64,000 nucleotides of DNA from Peiella sedimenti (GTDB taxonomy: Bacteria > Pseudomonadota > Alphaproteobacteria > Caulobacterales > Caulobacteraceae). Where the stretch lies: the NCBI RefSeq assembly GCF_030504955.1, contig NZ_JAUKTR010000001.1, positions 559,501 to 623,500 of the forward strand, written 5' to 3'. The position numbers and the translations under genes were made by a program. A model generated the notes under the pieces. The model was given only the letters and a program-made list of their open reading frames with translations, had not been told where the DNA came from and made no database searches. Positions 63,744-64,000 of this stretch are shown piece after piece; the first letter of the stretch is position 1; the number at the start of each line of letters is the position of its first letter.

Positions 63744-64000
63744 CTAGGCGGCCCGAGCCTCTCGCGCCCTGAACAGCCGTCCGCGCTCGGCCAGCAGGAC
63801 GAAGGCCAGTGCGGCCAGGCCGCAGGCCGTGAAGCCCAAGGCGAGAGGCGCAGTCGTCCCGTCGAACTGCTGGCCGATGAAGAAGCCGACCAGGGCGCCG
63901 CCGATGCTGGAGACGAACCCCTGGGCCGAGGAGGCCGCGCCCGCGATATGGCCCATGGGCGCCATGGCCATGGCCCCGAAGTTTCCGACAATCAGGCCGA
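63744..64000 (-). CDS. MFS transporter, Bcr/CflA type, N-terminus beyond the window
   Basis: The frame is open to base 64000, so only the C-terminal 85 residues are visible: NFGAMAMAPMGHIAGAASSA, QGFVSSIGGALVGFFIGQQF, and a final helix before RGRLFRAREARAA. The pattern matches the last two helices of Bcr/CflA drug-efflux transporters. It likely exports a toxic compound. Confidence 0.8.
   Translation of the reverse strand, partial: GLIVGNFGAMAMAPMGHIAGAASSAQGFVSSIGGALVGFFIGQQFDGTTAPLALGFTACGLAALAFVLLAERGRLFRAREARAA

Overview
The window is a 64-kb piece of a high-GC, gene-dense alphaproteobacterial chromosome. Several traits point to Caulobacterales, most like Brevundimonas or Caulobacter. These are I78-family lipoproteins, a TadG/TadE group, split glycine decarboxylase genes (gcvPA/gcvPB), an F0 ATP synthase cluster (atpI-atpB-atpE-b'-b) with no F1 genes attached, DUF998 and DUF6481 proteins, and repeats of the CCCGCGAAAGCGGG type. 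The genus is inferred from gene style only, because no rRNA is present. I see no prophage, insertion sequence, integrase or CRISPR array.

Layout, left to right. 0-5.8 kb: a cut secreted protein, holC followed by four overlapping I78-type lipoprotein genes, a coiled-coil DUF6481 gene, a small gene with an apparent frameshift, and a Tad pilus trio on the minus strand. 5.9-12 kb: an exported M28 peptidase, two outer-membrane beta-barrel proteins (one an OmpA-like protein with a long proline linker), an M48 peptidase and a FabH-like synthase. 12-19.6 kb: a Nudix-type NAD regulator coupled to an HD hydrolase, a MoxR ATPase, small acidic proteins, and two DUF998 membrane proteins, the second ending in a huge His/Gly/Asp repeat tail. 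19.9-20.2 kb: tRNA-Pro(CGG) and tRNA-Gln(TTG). 20.3-31.3 kb: SDR and CoA-transferase pair, a histidine kinase and divergent response regulator, GNAT, oligopeptidase, trypsin-like protease, acyl-CoA dehydrogenase, a decayed VOC gene, cytochrome b561, a TsaC/Sua5-type enzyme, a sigma-like protein and an intact VOC gene.

31.6-49.6 kb: the threonine-degradation pair kbl-tdh with an unknown gene between them, SRAP, topoisomerase IB, rlmJ, ppdK, a GlcD-type FAD oxidase, Nudix, SPFH/NfeD pair, rnhA, an AbrB-Doc toxin-antitoxin pair with a palindromic operator, ispH and argS. 49.6-58.1 kb: adenine/adenosine deaminase, a Tyr/Gly/Arg-rich low-complexity protein, then a tandem glycine riboswitch controlling gcvT-gcvH-(OsmC)-gcvPA-gcvPB; an inverted-repeat element lies inside this operon. 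58.1-64 kb: SDR, exported MsrA, the F0 ATP synthase operon closed by a strong terminator, a small membrane protein, and the end of a Bcr/CflA-type MFS transporter.

The metabolic theme is one-carbon and amino-acid supply. Tdh and Kbl turn threonine into glycine and acetyl-CoA, and the riboswitch-controlled glycine cleavage system then uses the glycine. Convergent genes are packed very tightly: several pairs overlap at their stop codons. The most unusual items are the tandem CxxC-bearing I78 array, the His-rich DUF998 tail, the Tdh lacking its structural-zinc cysteines, the AbrB-Doc operator, and the inverted-repeat/OsmC insertion inside the gcv operon.
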